NCBI RefSeq assembly: GCF_025821625.1
Contig: NZ_JACKSH010000237.1
Coordinates: 63,377-127,376 of the forward strand
DNA from: Mycolicibacterium pyrenivorans
GTDB taxonomy: Bacteria; Actinomycetota; Actinomycetes; Mycobacteriales; Mycobacteriaceae
Length of the DNA: 64,000 bases
Reading direction: 5' to 3'
Under the pieces are notes generated by a model. That model was not told the DNA's origin, ran no database searches, and saw only the letters and a list, made by a program, of their open reading frames with translations. Both the position numbers and the translations under genes were made by a program. Positions 17,493-25,728 of the stretch are shown here, piece by piece (position 1 is the first letter of the stretch; each line of letters begins with the position of its first letter).

Positions 17493-18905
17493 GTGCCCTC
17501 CCACACCGGGATGCAGCTGCTGCTGATGCTGCCGGAGATCCTGGTCTTCAGTGCCGGGCTGGCCGTGCTCCTCGGCGGGTCGTTTCTGGCCCGGCAGCGT
17601 CAGTGGTGGGGCAGGGTGCTGGCGGCGACGGCGCTGACCGCCGCAGCCGCCGTGGCCGCGGTACAGCTGTCCGGGCCGGACGCCGCGGCGTTCGACGGCA
17701 CCTTCGCCGTGGACACCCCGACCGGGGTGGCGCGGATCGTGGCCGTGCTCGGCGCCCTGCTGGTGCTCGCCGTGTCCGGCGACGAGATCGCGGGATCACC
17801 GCGCGAGAGCGAGACTTACGCGCTGCTGCTGTTCGCCACCAGCGGCGTGCTGGTGCTGGCCGGTGCGGCCGACCTGATGGTGCTGGCCGCCGGCTACCTG
17901 CTGGCCAGCATCCCGCTGTACGCGCTGATCGGCATGGCCCGCTCGCCGCAGGCCGCGGAGGCCGCGATGAAGACCTATCTGCTCGGTGCGCTGTTCGGCA
18001 TCCTGCTGCTGCTCGGGGTCACGCTGCTCTACGGCGTGACCGGCAGCACCTGGTACCCCGAGATGGCGACCGAACTGGCCGGAGCCCCCGCCGCCGTCGT
18101 GGCTGCCGGGTCGGTCGGGGTCCTGGGCGGGTTGCTGTTCAAGGCCGGCGGGGTGCCCGCCCACTTCTGGGTGCCCGATGCCTCGCAGGCCACCACCGGC
18201 ACTGCAGCGCTGTTCCTCACCACGGTGCCGAAGGTCGGCGCGGTGGTGGCGATCTTCCGGCTGGTGCTGACGTTGCCCGACACCGTCGACTGGGCGTTGC
18301 TGATCGCGGTGCTGGCGGTGGCGAGCATGACGCTGGGCAACCTGGCCGCGTTCTGGCAGACCGACCCGCGGCGGCTGCTGGGCTGGTCGACCGTCAGCCA
18401 GGTGGGTTACCTGCTGGTGCCGGTCGCGGTCGCCGGCCGCGCCGAACTGGCGCAACCCGCGCTGCTGTTCTACCTGGCCGCCTACACGCTGACCAACAGC
18501 GCCGCGTTCGCGGTTTCGACCGCCCTGCCCCGGCTACGTGACCTGCAGGCCTACCGCGGGCTGATGCGGTCGCGGCCGTGGATCGCCGTGGCCCTGATCG
18601 TCGCGCTGCTCGGACTGGTCGGAACCCCGCCGACCGCGGTGTTCATCGGCAAGCTCACCACTACCGCGGCCGCGTGGGAGGGGGACGCGGCCTGGCTTGT
18701 CGTGGCCGTGTTCGTCAACACCGTGGTGAGCCTGTTCTATTACCTGCGCTGGATCATCCCGGCGGTCCAGCGTCCCGACGCGGATCCCGGGGATGACGTG
18801 TTCACCGCGTACCGCTGGTCGGCCGGTGCGGCCGTGGTGGCCGCCGGACTCAGCCTGGCGCTGGGTGTGGCCGCGGGCCTGGCATGGCCGGTGCTGGCGG
18901 GGTGA
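17493..18905 (+). CDS. nuoN: NuoN-like antiporter subunit
   Basis: A 470-residue, about 14-helix protein from GTG 17493. LLFKAGGVPAHFWVPDASQA and TTVPKVGAVVAIFRL have the usual lysines. At the position of the helix-5 glutamate (E. coli NuoN 'LGIELISLPLFGL'), this protein reads AAGYLLASIPLYALIGM, so the acidic residue seems lost. It closes the operon; the convergent PemK-like gene starts five bases later on the other strand. Confidence 0.85.
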   Translation: MPSHTGMQLLLMLPEILVFSAGLAVLLGGSFLARQRQWWGRVLAATALTAAAAVAAVQLSGPDAAAFDGTFAVDTPTGVARIVAVLGALLVLAVSGDEIAGSPRESETYALLLFATSGVLVLAGAADLMVLAAGYLLASIPLYALIGMARSPQAAEAAMKTYLLGALFGILLLLGVTLLYGVTGSTWYPEMATELAGAPAAVVAAGSVGVLGGLLFKAGGVPAHFWVPDASQATTGTAALFLTTVPKVGAVVAIFRLVLTLPDTVDWALLIAVLAVASMTLGNLAAFWQTDPRRLLGWSTVSQVGYLLVPVAVAGRAELAQPALLFYLAAYTLTNSAAFAVSTALPRLRDLQAYRGLMRSRPWIAVALIVALLGLVGTPPTAVFIGKLTTTAAAWEGDAAWLVVAVFVNTVVSLFYYLRWIIPAVQRPDADPGDDVFTAYRWSAGAAVVAAGLSLALGVAAGLAWPVLAG

Positions 18906-18909
18906 GGGT

Positions 18910-19512
18910 TCAGGTCCACGAATATTCGGCACGCAGGCGGGCGGCGACGATGTCGAACACCTCGCGCTCCAGAATGGCACCCTCGCGTCTGATGCCTTCT
19001 TCGGGGACGTCGAGCACCCGGTCCAGGCGCACCCAGCTCACCCGGCCGTCATGGTCCCAGTTGCCTGCGCCGATGCTGGCCCAGTTCGGGTCGTCGCGGT
19101 GGTGGTCCTGGCTGGACAGCATCAGACCCAGCAGCACGCGGCGGTCGCGGCCGACGACCAGCACGGGCCGGTCCTTGCCCCTGCTCGGGTCGTCCTCGTA
19201 GACCACCCACGTCCACACCACCTCGCCCGGGTCGGCACGGCCGTCGAGGTCGGGCGCATAGACGACCTTGCGGGCACGGTGTGCGGTCGGGACGAAGTTG
19301 CTCGACACCGGCCGGCCGGCGGGCAGCGCGGGCGTCGGGTTCTCGACCGTGCCGGCGAGGGCGTCCAGCCCGATCTTGATGCCCTGCTGGATGCCGCGCG
19401 CGACGGTGTCGGATCTCTGCAGCTGACGGACGAGTTTTGGGGCCTCGTTGAACACGAGGTTCTCGGTGTTCTTCAGTACGAAGCGTTGGAACGTCTTCAG
19501 ATACGACGCCAT
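18910..19512 (-). CDS. PemK/MazF-like domain protein
   Basis: A 200-residue protein from ATG 19512. The region VVWTWVVYEDDPSRGKDRPV followed by LVVGRD and LGLMLSSQ matches the PemK/MazF-type beta-barrel ('GDIVWV.. GSEQ.G.RPVLVVS'). Its position next to lepA matches Rv2405. No antitoxin gene is adjacent and the protein is longer than a classical toxin, with an extra N-terminal helical part, so it may be a housekeeping derivative and not a toxin. Confidence 0.72.
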   Translation of the reverse strand: MASYLKTFQRFVLKNTENLVFNEAPKLVRQLQRSDTVARGIQQGIKIGLDALAGTVENPTPALPAGRPVSSNFVPTAHRARKVVYAPDLDGRADPGEVVWTWVVYEDDPSRGKDRPVLVVGRDRRVLLGLMLSSQDHHRDDPNWASIGAGNWDHDGRVSWVRLDRVLDVPEEGIRREGAILEREVFDIVAARLRAEYSWT

Positions 19513-19637
19513 GACCGCCAATCATAGGCGCACCCCGACAGACTCGATTGTGTCGAGAGGCCCTGCGCTCGATACTCTGGACGGGCTTATCTCGGCTGAT
19601 CAGATGCCGACTTGACCGCGCTCACCAGGAGATTCCC

Positions 19638-21494
19638 ATCAGCAGCTTCGCCGACAAGACCTTCACTGCGCCGGCGCAGATTCGGAACTTCTGCATCATC
19701 GCCCACATCGATCACGGCAAGTCAACGCTGGCCGACAGGATGCTGGGCATCACCGGCGTCGTCGCCGACCGCGACATGCGGGCGCAGTACCTCGACCGGA
19801 TGGACATCGAGCGGGAGCGCGGCATCACCATCAAGGCGCAGAACGTGCGGTTGCCGTGGGAGATCGAAGACGGCGAGCACCAGGGAAAATATGTGCTGCA
19901 CCTGATCGACACGCCGGGTCACGTCGACTTCACCTACGAGGTGTCGCGCGCGCTGGAGGCGTGCGAGGGCGCGGTGCTGCTGGTCGACGCGGCGCAGGGG
20001 ATCGAGGCGCAGACACTGGCCAACCTGTACCTGGCGCTGGACCGCGACCTGACGATCATCCCGGTGCTGAACAAGATCGACCTGCCCGCCGCAGATCCGG
20101 ACCGCTACGCGGGCGAGATCGCCCACATCATCGGATGCGAACCCGACGACGTGCTGCGGGTGTCGGGCAAGACCGGTGTGGGGGTGCGCGAGCTGCTCGA
20201 CGAGGTGGTCCGGTTGATCCCGGCGCCGGTCGGCGACGCCGAAGCCCCCGCGAGGGCGATGATCTTCGACTCGGTCTACGACATCTACCGGGGCGTGGTG
20301 ACCTATGTCCGCGTGGTGGACGGCAAGCTCACCCCGCGCGAGAAGATCAAGATGATGTCGACCGGCACCACCCACGAACTGCTCGAGGTGGGCATCGTCT
20401 CGCCCGAGCCGAAGGCGACCGAGGGCCTCGGCGTCGGCGAGGTGGGCTATCTGATCACCGGGGTCAAGGACGTCCGCCAGTCGAAGGTCGGCGACACCGT
20501 CACGACGGCGCGGCACGGCGCCACCGAGGCGTTGACGGGCTATCGCGAGCCCAAGCCGATGGTCTACTCGGGTCTCTACCCGGTCGACGGATCCGACTAC
20601 CCGAACCTGCGGGATGCGCTGGAACGGCTCCAGCTCAACGACGCCGCACTCACCTGGGAGCCGGAGACTTCGGTCGCGCTCGGGTTCGGCTTCCGGTGCG
20701 GGTTCCTGGGGCTGCTGCACATGGAGATCACCCGCGAGCGCCTGGAACGCGAGTTCGACCTCGATCTCATCTCGACCTCACCCAACGTCGTGTACCGAGT
20801 GGTGAAAGACGACGCCACCGAGATGGTGGTGACCAACCCGTCCGACTGGCCGGAGGGCAAGGTCGGCGCCGTGTTGGAGCCGGTGGTGAAGACGACGATC
20901 ATCGCCCCGAGCGAGTTCATCGGCACGATCATGGAGCTGTGCCAGTCGCGGCGCGGCGAGCTGGGCGGCATGGACTACCTGTCGCCCGAGCGGGTCGAAC
21001 TGCGGTACACGATGCCGCTGGGCGAGATCATCTTCGACTTCTTCGACTCGTTGAAGTCGCGCACCCGCGGTTACGCCAGCCTGGACTACGAAGAGGCCGG
21101 CGAACAGCAGGCCGACCTCGTCAAGGTCGACATCCTGCTGCAGGGGGAGGCCGTCGACGCGTTCAGCGCCATCGTGCACAAGGACTCCGCGGCCGCCTAC
21201 GGCAACAAGATGACCACCAAGCTCAAGGAACTCATCCCGCGTCAGCAGTTCGAGGTACCGGTGCAGGCCGCGATCGGCTCGAGAATCATTGCGCGCGAAA
21301 ACATCCGGGCGATCCGCAAAGATGTTCTCTCCAAGTGCTACGGGGGCGATATCACCCGCAAGCGCAAGCTGCTGGAGAAGCAGAAGGAAGGCAAGAAGCG
21401 GATGAAGACCATCGGCCGGGTCGAGGTGCCGCAGGAGGCGTTCGTCGCGGCGCTGTCGTCGGACGCCGCCTCGGACAAGTCCAGCAAGAAGTAG
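19638..21494 (+). CDS. lepA: Elongation factor 4 (LepA), back-translocating GTPase
   Basis: A GTPase of about 618 residues with the G1 loop IAHIDHGKSTLADRML, the switch II region DTPGHVDFTYEVSRALEACE and NKIDLPAADPDR, then the LepA C-terminal domain ending in KKRMKTIGRVEVPQEAF. The frame is open from TTG 19548, but a possible -10 (TACTCT, 19573-19578) would start the mRNA after that codon, and there is no ATG, GTG or TTG between it and the conserved ISSFADKTF. AGGAG (19627-19631) lies six bases before ATC 19638, the start I prefer; ATT 19632 is the alternative. From memory, M. tuberculosis LepA also has EIPISSFADKTF. Confidence 0.9.
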   Translation: MSSFADKTFTAPAQIRNFCIIAHIDHGKSTLADRMLGITGVVADRDMRAQYLDRMDIERERGITIKAQNVRLPWEIEDGEHQGKYVLHLIDTPGHVDFTYEVSRALEACEGAVLLVDAAQGIEAQTLANLYLALDRDLTIIPVLNKIDLPAADPDRYAGEIAHIIGCEPDDVLRVSGKTGVGVRELLDEVVRLIPAPVGDAEAPARAMIFDSVYDIYRGVVTYVRVVDGKLTPREKIKMMSTGTTHELLEVGIVSPEPKATEGLGVGEVGYLITGVKDVRQSKVGDTVTTARHGATEALTGYREPKPMVYSGLYPVDGSDYPNLRDALERLQLNDAALTWEPETSVALGFGFRCGFLGLLHMEITRERLEREFDLDLISTSPNVVYRVVKDDATEMVVTNPSDWPEGKVGAVLEPVVKTTIIAPSEFIGTIMELCQSRRGELGGMDYLSPERVELRYTMPLGEIIFDFFDSLKSRTRGYASLDYEEAGEQQADLVKVDILLQGEAVDAFSAIVHKDSAAAYGNKMTTKLKELIPRQQFEVPVQAAIGSRIIARENIRAIRKDVLSKCYGGDITRKRKLLEKQKEGKKRMKTIGRVEVPQEAFVAALSSDAASDKSSKK

Positions 21495-21584
21495 CCAGCC
21501 GGAAGCAGGCTGACCGAACCGGTCGCGGATCGGCGCGTGGCGTGCTGAAGTGGTACGGGATCAACACCTTCGGCAGGAGGCGCA

Positions 21585-22328
21585 GTGTCGAACAACCGCG
21601 CGGTGCGAATCGCCGTCGTGCTCGGCGCGTGCGTCGCGCTGGCCGCCTGTGCGGGCGCGCCGGTCGACGAGCGGCCCGTCGTCCGCATCGTCGAGGCCGC
21701 CCAGCCCTCGCCTGCCATTCCTCTCGGCCGGTTCCTGCCGAGCGCCCAGGAGCTTTCGGCGACGTTGGGCACCGGCCCCCACGGCTTCCTCGGCCAACTC
21801 GTCGAAGGTGACGCAGACATGCTTCTGCGCACCGTCGGCGACGCCCAGGCGACACCGCACGATTGTGTGGGCACCGCCTACCGGCTGCAGAAGATCGTGT
21901 ACGACGCGACCCCGGTCCGGTCGGTGGCCAGCAGTTCCTGGGCCGGTGGCGAGTTCGACGGTCCTCCCGTCTCGGGTTTCTTCGGCGTCGTGCAGATGGA
22001 AAGTACCGCAGACGCCGACGAGTTCTTCGCGGCAACGACGGATGACTGGCGGCGCTGCAACGGCCAGACGGTGGTGCTGCAGCAACCCGGACTCGGTGCC
22101 GACGAGGTGAGCAGGATCTCCGACGTCGGATTCGACCGGCGGGTGGTCTCGGCCAGCGTGCTGCACGCCTCGGCCGGTTCCGCGTCGGCGCCGGGGATGC
22201 GAGCCCTCGGCGTCGTCGGCGACTGCATCGTCGACGTCGAACTCTCCGACCCCCGCGCGGGGGGTGGGGCGTCGCCCGCCATCGGTGTCGCGAAGTTGAT
22301 CCTGGACAAGATCGCTGCGCAGCGCTGA
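21585..22328 (+). CDS. Lipoprotein with PknH-like extracellular sensor domain
   Basis: A 247-residue protein from GTG 21585 with GGAGG upstream. The signal peptide ends in a lipobox (GACVALAAC), so it should be anchored to the outer face of the membrane. The rest looks like the sensor domain found at the C-terminus of the kinase PknH and in mycobacterial lipoproteins: paired cysteines (HDCVGTAYRLQK, DWRRCNG, VVGDCIVDVEL) and a helix-beta arrangement. The place next to lepA fits LppR (Rv2403c). Its ligand is unknown. Confidence 0.75.
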   Translation: MSNNRAVRIAVVLGACVALAACAGAPVDERPVVRIVEAAQPSPAIPLGRFLPSAQELSATLGTGPHGFLGQLVEGDADMLLRTVGDAQATPHDCVGTAYRLQKIVYDATPVRSVASSSWAGGEFDGPPVSGFFGVVQMESTADADEFFAATTDDWRRCNGQTVVLQQPGLGADEVSRISDVGFDRRVVSASVLHASAGSASAPGMRALGVVGDCIVDVELSDPRAGGGASPAIGVAKLILDKIAAQR

Positions 22329-22367
22329 CTTCCGCCGCTATGGCCGGGGGTAAGGGACAATGACGCG

Positions 22368-23078
22368 GTGAATCCCGTCCTCGCGGCGCGCCGCTCCGGT
22401 GTCGTCTGCACGCTGCTCGCGGTGTCCGTGGTGCTGTCGGGGTGCGTCAGCACTGTGCAGGGGACGGCGACGCGCCAGAGTCAGGGCGCGAGCCCGCGGG
22501 ACGTCCCGCCGCTCGACGAGGCGAAGCTGGACCGCGTCCTGCTGACCATCGGCGAGCTCAACGGCATCGTCGGGTCGACGCAGATGGAAGTCACCAGTGA
22601 ACTCGACGAGATGACCGACCACTCCGCGGACGTGTCCGATCCCGACTGCCTCGGCGCGGTCTACGGCGCCGAGGAACCGGTGTACGCCGGCACGGACTGG
22701 ACCGCGGTGCGCGACCAGGTGGCGCGCGAACCCGACGACGACAACGACCACTGGGTCGAGCAGACGGCGGTGCTGTACCCCGCGGCCGAGAACGCCCGGC
22801 GGTTCTTCGACGACTCGACGGCCATCTGGCAGGACTGCGCCAACAACGCCGTCGGTGTGGGAGAGGGCGACTACCTCTGGGAACTCGACGACGTCGAGGT
22901 CAGCGACACGATGATCACCCAGATGACCACACAGGAAGGCGCCGCCGGCTGGGCCTGCCAGCACGCCCTGTCGCTGGTGTCCAACCTGACCGTCGAGGCC
23001 TGGGCGTGCGGCTACAGCATCACCGACGAGGCCGCCGAGATCGCCGACGCGATGATCGAGAACGCCGCCGCGAAGTAG
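22368..23078 (+). CDS. Second PknH-like sensor-domain lipoprotein
   Basis: A 236-residue protein from GTG 22368 with a signal peptide and lipobox (VSVVLSGC). It has the same sensor-domain layout as the preceding gene, with cysteine pairs in SDPDCLGAVYG, WQDCANNA, GWACQHALSLVS and EAWACGYSI. About 40 bases separate the two genes, so they may be co-transcribed paralogues. It is convergent with the trehalase gene. Confidence 0.75.
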   Translation: MNPVLAARRSGVVCTLLAVSVVLSGCVSTVQGTATRQSQGASPRDVPPLDEAKLDRVLLTIGELNGIVGSTQMEVTSELDEMTDHSADVSDPDCLGAVYGAEEPVYAGTDWTAVRDQVAREPDDDNDHWVEQTAVLYPAAENARRFFDDSTAIWQDCANNAVGVGEGDYLWELDDVEVSDTMITQMTTQEGAAGWACQHALSLVSNLTVEAWACGYSITDEAAEIADAMIENAAAK

Positions 23079-23095
23079 CCGAAGGAGCGATCCGC

Positions 23096-25099
23096 TCAGA
23101 CGGGGGCGTTGGCCGGCTGGAAGTTCCCGGAGCTGTCGGCTTCCTCCTCGGCGCGGATCACGTGCACCACGGCGTTGATCAGAGCCAGGTGGGTGAACGC
23201 CTGCGGGAAGTTGCCGAGGTGCCGTCCGGTCCGCGGCTCGATCTCCTCTGCATACAGGTGCAGCGGGCTCGCGAACGACAGCAGCCGCTCGCACAGGTGC
23301 CTGGCCCGGTGGATCTCCCCGATCTCGACCAGCGCCGACACCAGCCAGAACGAACAGATCGTGAACGTGCCTTCCTCGCCGGACAGGCCGTCGTCGGTCT
23401 CCTCGACCCGGTAGCGCAGGACCAGACCTTCTTCGGTCAGCTCATCGGCGATGGCGAGCACCGTCGCGCGGATCCGCGGATCGTCGGGCGGCAGGAACCG
23501 GGTCAGCACCGCCAGCAGCAGAGAGGCATCCAGTGCGTCGTCGCCGTAGCGCTGGGTGAGCACGCCTCGGGAATCGACACCGTGCTCGAGGATGTCGGCC
23601 TTGATCTCCTCGGCGATCACCCGCCACTGCTGCGCGTAGGACTTCTCACCCTCCAACTCGGCGAGCTTGGCGCCGCGGTCGAGCGCCACCCAGCACATGA
23701 TCTTGCTCGACGTGAAGTGCTGCGGCTCGCCGCGCACCTCCCAGATGCCGCGGTCGGGCTCGCGCCAATGCTTGATCGCCTCCTCGACCTGTTCCTTGAG
23801 CACCGGCCAGAGTGTTTCGGGGATCTGCTCGCGCGACTTGGTGTGGAGATACACCGAGTCGAGCATCGTGCCCCAGATGTCGTGCTGCATCTGGTTGTAG
23901 GCTCCGTTGCCGATGCGCACCGGGCGGGCGTGGTCGTACCCCGACAGGTGGTGCAGCTCCTCTTCGACGAGGCTGCGCTCCCCACCCACCCCGTACATGA
24001 CCTGCAGCGGGTGCCGCTCGCCGTTGTTGGCGCCGGAGACGTCGGCGATGAACGCGAAGAAGTCGTCGGCCTCGCGGTCCAGGCCCAAGGTGTAAAGACC
24101 CCACAGCGCGAAGGTCGAGTCACGGACCCACGCATACCGGTAGTCCCAGTTGCGCTCGCCCTGGGGCGTCTCCGGCAGCGACGTCGTCGGCGCGGCCAGC
24201 AGCGCGCCGGTCGGGGAGTACGTCAGGCCCTTGAGGGTCAGGGCGCTGCGCTGCAGGTAGGACCGCCACGGGTGGTCGGGGAAGTCGCCCACGTTGATCC
24301 ACTGGCGCCAGCATTCGCTGGTCGTCCACATCTTGTCGGCGGCCTCTTGGTAGTTCTGCGGCGCCGGGTGCCCCGACCAGCTCAGCGCGACGAAGACGTT
24401 GTCGCCTTCCTTCAAACGGGTCCGCGCGCGGGCCTCGCGGCCCTCGAGCCCGATCCGCAGGCTGGTGGTCAGCCGCAGGGTGGGGTGCGAGTCCGGGTTC
24501 TTGGTCGCCCGCGCGATCGCCTCGCCGTAGGCCTGCGCGGAGTACTCCCAGCTGGCGGTGTTGCGGTGGTAGTCGAACGACGGTTCGCAGCTCATCACCA
24601 ACTCGACGGTGCCGCTCACGCACCGGACGGTGCGCAGCAGGATGTGCTCGGCGTCCCAGTCCATCGGGGTGCGGCGGTGGGTCCGCGACCGGGTCTCGAG
24701 GTCGTGCCACGGACCCATCACCAGCGCATCTCGCACGATCACCCAGCCCGTGTGGGTCTGCCAGGTGGTCTCCAGGATCAGGCTGCCCGGCAGGTAACGC
24801 CGCGCGGCGGGCACCGACACCCCGTAGGGGCCCAGCCGGAAGTGACCGGCGCCGCGGTCCAGGATCGCGCCGAACACGCTGGGAGAGTCCGGCCGCGGCA
24901 CGCACAGCCACTCGATCGAGCCGGCCGACGAGATCAGGCAGGTGTTCTCGCAGTCGGACAGAAAGGCGTAGTCCGCGATGGGTGGGAACGGGTTTCGCAA
25001 CGTCCCGCCCGCGTAGTAAGGCACCTGGGCGGCGGCGGCAAAGGCAGATTCGCCGGCGAGCGGCCCTCCGTCGGATGCCGCGGTGTGCTGCAGAACCAT
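23096..25099 (-). CDS. Glycoside hydrolase family 15 trehalase
   Basis: A 667-residue protein from ATG 25099 (an in-frame GTG lies six bases upstream). It has the N-terminal beta-sandwich (NPFPPIADYAFLSDCENTCL, then WLCVPRPDSPSVFGAILDRG) and an (alpha/alpha)6 barrel with GERNWDYRYAWVRDSTFALW and FTICSFWLVSALVEIGEIHR. This closely matches what I remember of the phosphate-dependent trehalase of M. smegmatis (MSMEG_4528) and Rv2402. The enzyme hydrolyses trehalose to two glucose molecules in the cytoplasm. It stands alone, divergent from the small membrane genes. Confidence 0.88.
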   Translation of the reverse strand: MVLQHTAASDGGPLAGESAFAAAAQVPYYAGGTLRNPFPPIADYAFLSDCENTCLISSAGSIEWLCVPRPDSPSVFGAILDRGAGHFRLGPYGVSVPAARRYLPGSLILETTWQTHTGWVIVRDALVMGPWHDLETRSRTHRRTPMDWDAEHILLRTVRCVSGTVELVMSCEPSFDYHRNTASWEYSAQAYGEAIARATKNPDSHPTLRLTTSLRIGLEGREARARTRLKEGDNVFVALSWSGHPAPQNYQEAADKMWTTSECWRQWINVGDFPDHPWRSYLQRSALTLKGLTYSPTGALLAAPTTSLPETPQGERNWDYRYAWVRDSTFALWGLYTLGLDREADDFFAFIADVSGANNGERHPLQVMYGVGGERSLVEEELHHLSGYDHARPVRIGNGAYNQMQHDIWGTMLDSVYLHTKSREQIPETLWPVLKEQVEEAIKHWREPDRGIWEVRGEPQHFTSSKIMCWVALDRGAKLAELEGEKSYAQQWRVIAEEIKADILEHGVDSRGVLTQRYGDDALDASLLLAVLTRFLPPDDPRIRATVLAIADELTEEGLVLRYRVEETDDGLSGEEGTFTICSFWLVSALVEIGEIHRARHLCERLLSFASPLHLYAEEIEPRTGRHLGNFPQAFTHLALINAVVHVIRAEEEADSSGNFQPANAPV

Positions 25100-25184
25100 G
25101 GGCACATCATCGACTGCGGGCCACCCCGGCGTCTACCTGAACACCCCGTGCCGTTCATGGTCGCCGGGCGCATAGGCTGACCGA

Positions 25185-25403
25185 ATGGGCGGCTTCCTCA
25201 GTTGGTGGGACGGGGTGGAACTGTGGCTGTCCGGGTTGTCGTTCATCGCCCAGACCGCCGTGGTGATGCCGATCGTGCTCACCCTGGCCTACGGCACGGC
25301 CATCCTGCTCGACGGTGTCCTGGGCAACGGCATCCGGATACTGCACCGGGTACGGCCGCCGAAAGGCGGCGGGCCCGCCGAGTCCGAGCGGCGCGACGCA
25401 TGA
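25185..25403 (+). CDS. Small membrane protein
   Basis: A 72-residue protein with one or two hydrophobic stretches (GLSFIAQTAVVMPIVLTLAY, then GTAILLDGVLG) and a basic, polar C-terminus. It is comparable in place and size to Rv2401A. No motif assigns a function. It overlaps the next 28-residue frame by four bases. Confidence 0.65.
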   Translation: MGGFLSWWDGVELWLSGLSFIAQTAVVMPIVLTLAYGTAILLDGVLGNGIRILHRVRPPKGGGPAESERRDA

Positions 25404-25486
25404 GCGGTATGCCGCGCTCACGGGTGACGTTGACGCTGATCGCGTTGATCGTGCTGGTCGTCGTCATGTGGTTGTTGACCCGGTGA
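25400..25486 (+). CDS. 28-residue single-helix membrane peptide
   Basis: ATG 25400 overlaps the stop of the preceding small membrane gene (ATGA). The product begins MSGMPRSR, then has one hydrophobic helix (VTLTLIALIVLVVVMWLL) and ends TR: positive-inside, a single-pass topology. The overlap and clean topology argue for a real translationally coupled small protein; comparison across species would be needed to be sure. Confidence 0.5.
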   Translation: MSGMPRSRVTLTLIALIVLVVVMWLLTR

Positions 25487-25502
25487 TCGGCGGCCATTTT
25501 GC

Positions 25503-25508
25503 TAGGCT
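25503..25508 (+). promoter_or_regulatory. -10 element for a leaderless transcript
   Basis: TAGGCT, matching TANNNT, lies exactly seven bases before the ATG of the polycysteine leader at 25516. Transcription would therefore start at or next to that ATG, as in leaderless mycobacterial mRNAs. Confidence 0.6.
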
Positions 25509-25515
25509 TCCCGCC

Positions 25516-25596
25516 ATGCAGACGGCGTCCGGTAACAAGAGCGGCCACATCGCCGCGGGTTCGAGCGCCGTCGGCGATGTCTGTTGTTGTCGCTGA
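25516..25596 (+). CDS. Polycysteine leader peptide (attenuator) upstream of subI
   Basis: A 26-codon frame starting MQTASGNKSG and ending VCCCR-stop, with three consecutive TGT codons at 25582-25590. No Shine-Dalgarno precedes it; the -10 spacing implies a leaderless mRNA. Short leaderless ORFs with cysteine runs ahead of sulfur genes are described in mycobacteria as cysteine-responsive attenuators: ribosome stalling at the Cys codons under cysteine shortage opens the downstream gene's ribosome binding site. The hairpin at 25675-25722 supplies the needed closed state. Confidence 0.75.
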   Translation: MQTASGNKSGHIAAGSSAVGDVCCCR

Positions 25597-25674
25597 CTCC
25601 TCATCCGTTCGCGGTCTGGTGTCGGGGGCGACTGTGGGATCCCTGCCTGCAGTAGAACTTTCGGCTGCCCCACC

Positions 25675-25722
25675 CCTTTCCGAAACTGATGCATCATCTC
25701 CGAGAATCCGAATCCGGGAAGG
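25675..25722 (+). promoter_or_regulatory. Predicted hairpin hiding the subI Shine-Dalgarno
   Basis: CCTTTCCG (25675-25682) can pair over all eight bases, with one G-U, with CGGGAAGG (25715-25722), which contains the subI Shine-Dalgarno six bases before its ATG. The loop is 32 bases and includes the palindrome GATGCATC. Upstream, GGGGC near 25625 could pair with GCCCC near 25668 as a competing fold. Confidence 0.5.
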
Positions 25723-25728
25723 TCATCA

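Noticed and set aside
13815..18905. Mrp (Mnh) sodium/proton antiporter operon
   Set aside because: nuoA-, nuoH- and nuoJ-like genes are present and MrpE/F/G-type genes are absent; the antiporter-like subunits come in the complex I order K-L-M-N.
18910..19512. Type II toxin-antitoxin module
   Set aside because: Only a PemK-like domain is present with no antitoxin gene next to it; the protein is long and conserved in position in mycobacteria, so a toxin call is not supported.
25487..25728. SAM or other classical riboswitch upstream of subI
   Set aside because: I could not find a conserved riboswitch core; the polycysteine leader and simple Shine-Dalgarno pairing explain the region better.
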